Shown: one piece after another, positions 59,101 to 64,000 of the stretch
Numbering within the stretch: the first letter of the stretch is position 1
Layout of the letters: every line of letters begins with the position of its first letter
Origin: Poecilobothrus nobilitatus
Taxonomy: Eukaryota > Arthropoda > Insecta > Diptera > Dolichopodidae
DNA length: 64,000 nt
Direction of reading: 5' to 3'
Assembly (NCBI GenBank): GCA_947095535.1
Contig: OX352774.1
Span: forward strand, 32,690,496 to 32,754,495
Made by a program: the position numbers and the translations under genes
Notes under the pieces: generated by a model
What the model was told of the DNA's origin: nothing
Databases searched by the model: none
The model's input: only the letters and a program-made list of their open reading frames with translations

Positions 59101-60910
59101 TTCTTTCGTATTCAATGCAATTTTAAAATACTGTTTTGTATAATTGGCGGGAAAAATTGGATTTTTTTCGTTTTTATTTCTTTATACCTTTTTCTCGTTA
59201 TAATTTATTTGGGAAATTTTTTTTTTTTTTTATATTTTTCAGGTATTATTATTCCAGTTAGTTCCTAAACTGAAATATTTTATAAAAAGAAAAAAAAAAA
59301 GAAACTGAAGATTTGCAACAATATAAACAAAAAAAAATAATTCAGTAAATTGTGATTTTTTTTTTTTTAAATATTTTTTATGGGAAAATTTTACAAATGA
59401 GAATTTTTCAGATTTATGCAAAAATTTTGAAATTATTGAATTTTTTTTTTATTTATTTATTTAAAAACTAAGTGTATTAATTGTTCATTAGTGAAAAATT
59501 TTTTTTTTTATTTTAATTGATTCAACCCCTTTTTAATCCCCCGGATAAACAGGATAACAAAATTCATATACCAACCTCTTTTTTTAGATTTTCGATATTA
59601 CCTAATATTATTTTAATAATTTAATAATAGTTATTTTAAGAATTTAAAAAATTAAATTCTTTCAACATAAAAAAATTAAAGCTAATTTGGATTATTTGGT
59701 CAAAATTTGATCTTTCGGAACATAACGGATTTAATATTTGTATGTATTTATGTTTTCTAAAACAAAATTATAAAATGTAATACCAGATTTTATTACAATA
59801 TCAAAAATATGTCGGAAATAAATAAAAAAAAAAAATAAAAATAACGAAACAAAGACTATATAAGTACTTTTAAAAATGCAATGTACCTACAAAAAGAATT
59901 TGATTTAATGTTTTGCCCAGTGATCCAAATATTTTTATTTATTTATTTTATATATAAATGATTTTCTTATAATTTTTTTATTTTATTTTTTATTTTTTTT
60001 TATTTTAGTTGTATTTTACCGAAATTATGATTTATTATATCAAGTTAATAAAAGAAACGAAAAGTTATATACACATTATATTAATAATATGTATACGTAT
60101 ATATTATATATATATATATATATATTTAAGATAACTTAAAAGAAAAAAAAAGGAAAGAAAAAACTAAGAAAAATCAAAGGAAAACAAAATAAAAATACAT
60201 ATACATATATATATATATATGTACATACACAGTTCAAAGAACTTTTTTTTTTCTTTAATTTTTCTGTTGTTATTATTTTATACACTCCCAGGTGGTAAAA
60301 ATTTTACTTGTATGTGTATGTTTTGTTTTTTTTCGTCTTTTTCTGGAGGTTTTTTTTTACTTTTTTTTTTATATAGTTTTTTACTTTTTTATACATGTAC
60401 CAAATATTTATAAATAAAAACAAAAAAAAAAAAAAAAATTTCATTTCTCTCATTATTTTATTTTTATTTAAGTCTATTTTATTGTATATCATATTTCCCT
60501 TAGAAATTTTGTTTTAAATTTTTTTTTTTTTTTTTCTTGTTGTTGCCTGATATTTTCAACTAAAATTTAAATTTTTTATTGAAATTGAATGGTCATATAA
60601 AAAAAAAACAAAAAAAATTCCGATTTATTATAATTCTGTTCGTAGGACATATTTATAGTAAAGAAAAATGCATTTTTCTTTTGTTTTTAAGATCTAATTA
60701 AATTAGAAAACAAAAAACTGATATACAACGGGAAAAAAAAAATTATATAAACTGTTATACCAGTTGTCTAATTAAATCTTTAATTAAACTGAACACGAAA
60801 AAAAAAAAAAGTAACAATAATTAACTATTTTTTTTTTTTTTTTTTTTTATGTCATAAATACATAAGTCATAAATCATAACTTCATAAGTACAACTCATAA
60901 CAGGTATTAA

Positions 60911-60941
<31 letters not shown>

Positions 60942-63900
60942 TTCTTAATTGTAAACATTTGTTTTTTTTTTTCCATATATTTTTAATTTACTGCTGTTTT
61001 GTTTTTCCGCCTTGAATTAAAAATAAAAACAAATAAAAGAAAAGAAACTTGGCACGTGTAACATTAAAAAAAAAAAAAAAACACAAACAAATAAACCAAG
61101 AAAATCTGATAGTTTTTATTACCTTATCGTCAGTTTATTACAAAAAAAAAAAAAAAAAAAAAAAAAAACATAAATAAAATAAAAAACAAAACAAAAACAG
61201 ATAAAATTAAAAATTTTCTATTTTTATTACATATAATATTACATACATACATAATATGTACATACCCAGTAGGTTTAATGTAATATTTTACTTGCTTAAT
61301 TCATTATTTATTAATGTTTTTTTTTTTTTTTCTTATTTTTTAGAACATTAAATTTTAATTATTATTATTATTAAATAATATATTATTAAAGAGATTAACT
61401 CAAAACATTTTTTTTTTTTTTTATTTACGTCAAGTGTAAATTTTGTTGTTTTTTTTTAATCATTGGAAAAACATTGAAAAAAAAAAAAATTTAAAATCTT
61501 TAGAAAAAAATGAAACTTTTTAATTCTACTATGAAGAGGGAAAAAGGCATAAAACAACAAAAATTAAATAACAATTTTCAATAAATTACAGATTTTTTTT
61601 TTTTTTGTTTTAACAATTTTTGCTGCCACATATCAAACTGACTTAAAAAACAATCAAAAGACTTAGAAAATTTATAACAAGGTATAAAAGCATTCATGTT
61701 TTAGAAAGAGCGCTCCCTATACAATCTTCAAAATGTCAATTTATCTATTAGGTTAAAAAAAAACAATGCTTTAACTTTTTTCTTGATTTTTTTTTTTTTT
61801 TTATATTTTTTATTTTTATAAAGTACATACATATATTTCATATCTACATTGAATTATTTATTTATTATTTTTCTTTGAAAATTTGTTTTTTTTTTTTTAT
61901 TTTAAATTGAAAATATTTATATAAAAAAAAAAAAAGAAAAAAAAAAAAAAGTTGAACGTAAGCAACAATTTTTTTTTTCTTTTGTTTTCCTATTTATTGT
62001 TTTTTTTTTTTGTTTTTATTGTGATGGAATTTATGGAATGTTTGCAATTTTTTTTTTTTTTTTATTCTTAAGTAAAAAATTTAATACACATTCAATATAA
62101 AAAAAAAAAAAAAAAAAAGAGTGTATGTACTAGACATTACCAGTTCTATCGACTTTAAAGTAGAAAAATAAATTATTATTAATTGTATCTATGTATATAA
62201 AAGAATATAACGTATAATAAATATAATATATATACATTGCTTTATATTAAAAAAACAAAAACACAAACAAAAACAAAAAAAAAAAAAAAAATAGTTGTTA
62301 GAAGATATGCACATTGTACATTCCATTCTTTAAGTTAAGACAATATTGAAAGTTATTTTATATAAAATTTACTATAATAAATATTGTTTTGTTTGTAATA
62401 AAAAAAAAAAAAAAAAGTGATTGTTAATTTTTTTTTTTTTTTTTTTTATACATAAAAAACAACATGTAAAAACTATATAAAATATAAAAAAAACTTGATA
62501 TGAAATTATTGTACATCTTTTAAAAATTCAAAATAATACACATACAGTTGAATTCAACTAAACAAAATTTCTTCATTTTACGTTTTGAGTAAAAGGTTAA
62601 CTGCCTACAGTATATATTTATAATAATATGCATGTAAATACCAAAGGTCCTTTACATCATTCATTATCCTTTTGGTCAAAAAACAAAAAACAACAAAAAA
62701 AAAGTAAAATAATGTTTATGCATGAAATTCCCTATAAACACACTTTATCGAGAAATTATGCCTTTACAAGGCGCGCGCGTTTTATAATTTTTTTCATTTA
62801 TATCCTTGGAAAAAAATAAAAATTAAATCAATAAAATTTCCTTTACTTATGTTAATTACGAAAAGGATATTTCTTATAATTTAATTTTATGGCAATTTCT
62901 ATTGAATAAAAAAATATTTTCCAATTACATAATTAATGGAAATTACATAAGAAATGAAATGTTTATAAAAGAAAAGATTCTACTGTATTTTACATAAAAT
63001 AGAATGTTATACTTTGAATAATTTTACCCTTTTATCTTTTTGTTTATTGAATAAAAATTGTTTTTTTTTTTTTTTCTGCATTGTATAATAATTTTTGCGT
63101 AATTTAAAAATTTTAACTTTTTTTTTTTTCTTTTCTTCTCTTTTAATTCCCTTTAAAATGAGTTTTATTGATTTATTTGATGGAAAAAAATATATATTTA
63201 CGTATATAAGTATATATATATATATATATATATTATTATGTAATGTACTTACAATATATAAAATGAATTCATGGAATGTTAAGCAACAAGAGAACAACAG
63301 AATAAATGCATTAAATAAAAATGTGTAAACACAAAAGTGCTGTTTTGTTCCACTTTTTATTTTGCATTTTTTTTTTTTTACATACACTTTTAATTATTTA
63401 CATTTTATACAATTTACAAACATAATAATATTATGTATATTGTATGTATGTATAGATATAATATGTACTTATATGCAAAAAAAAAATAATTATCATAGTA
63501 CATTGATATGAATATTAAATTATCTAAAAGTATTAGAAAAACAAAAAACCAACAACAAACATAAAAAATAAAAATATTTGAGGCCCTATTTAAAAGGATG
63601 AAAACACTTACAATTAACGTAGAGAAAGGAAATAAAAAAGAGGTGAATATTTTATTAATTGTGGTTGGGGATTTTTATTTGTTTTTTATTTATTTTTTTT
63701 TAAATTGGTGTAATTTTTGTGGTTAATTAAATTTGTTTTTAATATATGAATTAATAATTAATAGATGTACATATATGTTACGAGTATATTATTAATAACG
63801 TTGCACTTTAAATTTTATTATATCGGTAAAATCTAAAAAAATGTATTATTTAAAATATCATTGAGGTTATGGATATTTTTATATATTTTATTTTGATAAT

Positions 63901-64000
63901 TAAATATTAGTGGAACACGTTTTTTCACGCTATTTATACGTTATATTATTTATTTTCTCTTCAAAACATATTTAATTTTTTATTTACTACACAAACGTAT
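52655..64000 (-). other. Probable long Pdk1 intron or 5' flank; no further exon identified
   Basis: The first visible Pdk1 exon begins with a good acceptor (TTTCCAG|TT) in phase 1, so an upstream exon ending in the codon before the catalytic Lys must exist. I searched the minus strand for the glycine-rich loop and saw nothing. The 11.3 kb is dominated by A and T runs (28 A at 52906-52933, 27 A at 53075-53101 and at 61142-61168). The GC-richer spots, near 56270-56300, 57350-57400 and 62765-62780, hold no recognisable exon. Confidence 0.5.
56698..56718. repeat. (ATG)7 microsatellite
   Basis: Seven perfect ATG/TGA units. On the minus strand they form a short frame with seven His codons (from ATG at 56729) followed by NNIIGGMLRKIKRGITR. 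There is no splice or homology support for it being an exon. Confidence 0.7.

Noticed and set aside
1..64000. CRISPR array, prokaryotic operon or phage system
   Set aside because: Introns, SINE, microsatellites and animal protein families show a eukaryotic nuclear genome; no array of equal repeats with unique spacers exists.

Overview
The window looks like nuclear DNA of a very AT-rich insect, most likely a fly (Diptera). The gene structures are eukaryotic: GT-AG introns, a Ser/Thr/Asn-rich insertion in a kinase, and A/T at nearly every third codon position. The noncoding DNA is full of A and T homopolymers and (TA)n tracts. One repeat at 4.9-6.9 kb has the layout of the fly DINE-1/Helentron family, and the Pdk1 and mitochondrial glycerol-3-phosphate dehydrogenase proteins look fly-like. 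I cannot name the species.

Layout. 1-17.5 kb is gene-free, repeat-rich DNA. It holds a 151-bp MITE, two copies of one SINE family (one with a tRNA-like head and a 10-bp target duplication), a long foldback element, a 2-kb DINE/Helentron-like element with ten ~147-bp tandem repeats, and two further TIR elements. 17.5-23.0 kb is the gene-dense core: a head-to-head pair with 1.3 kb between the starts. On the minus strand is mitochondrial FAD-dependent glycerol-3-phosphate dehydrogenase (Gpo1/GPD2). On the plus strand is an intronless ZMYND11-like chromatin reader (PHD, bromodomain-like, PWWP, MYND). 25.5-26.0 kb holds a decayed, intron-bearing copy of inosine triphosphate pyrophosphatase (ITPA), possibly between degenerate inverted repeats. 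26.8-49.3 kb is a gene desert of homopolymers and dinucleotide repeats, with one TIR-element relic at 38.7-39.9 kb and a possible small broken gene at 40.9-41.2 kb. 49.3-52.7 kb carries the last three coding exons of the PDK1 kinase (minus strand). The kinase is cut at its 5' side: exons for the N-terminus and the glycine-rich loop were not found, so 52.7-64.0 kb is read as its long upstream intron or 5' flank.

The genes do not form a pathway. Gpo1 feeds electrons from cytosolic glycerol-3-phosphate to ubiquinone, the ZMYND11-like protein reads chromatin, and Pdk1 activates AGC kinases in insulin/PI3K signalling. I found no evidence for a new multi-gene system. The points most worth checking are the large low-complexity insertion in the PDK1 activation segment, the ITPA pseudogene, the DINE-like element with nucleosome-sized repeats, the SINE family, and a short GC-rich membrane-anchor-like reading frame at 23.8 kb.
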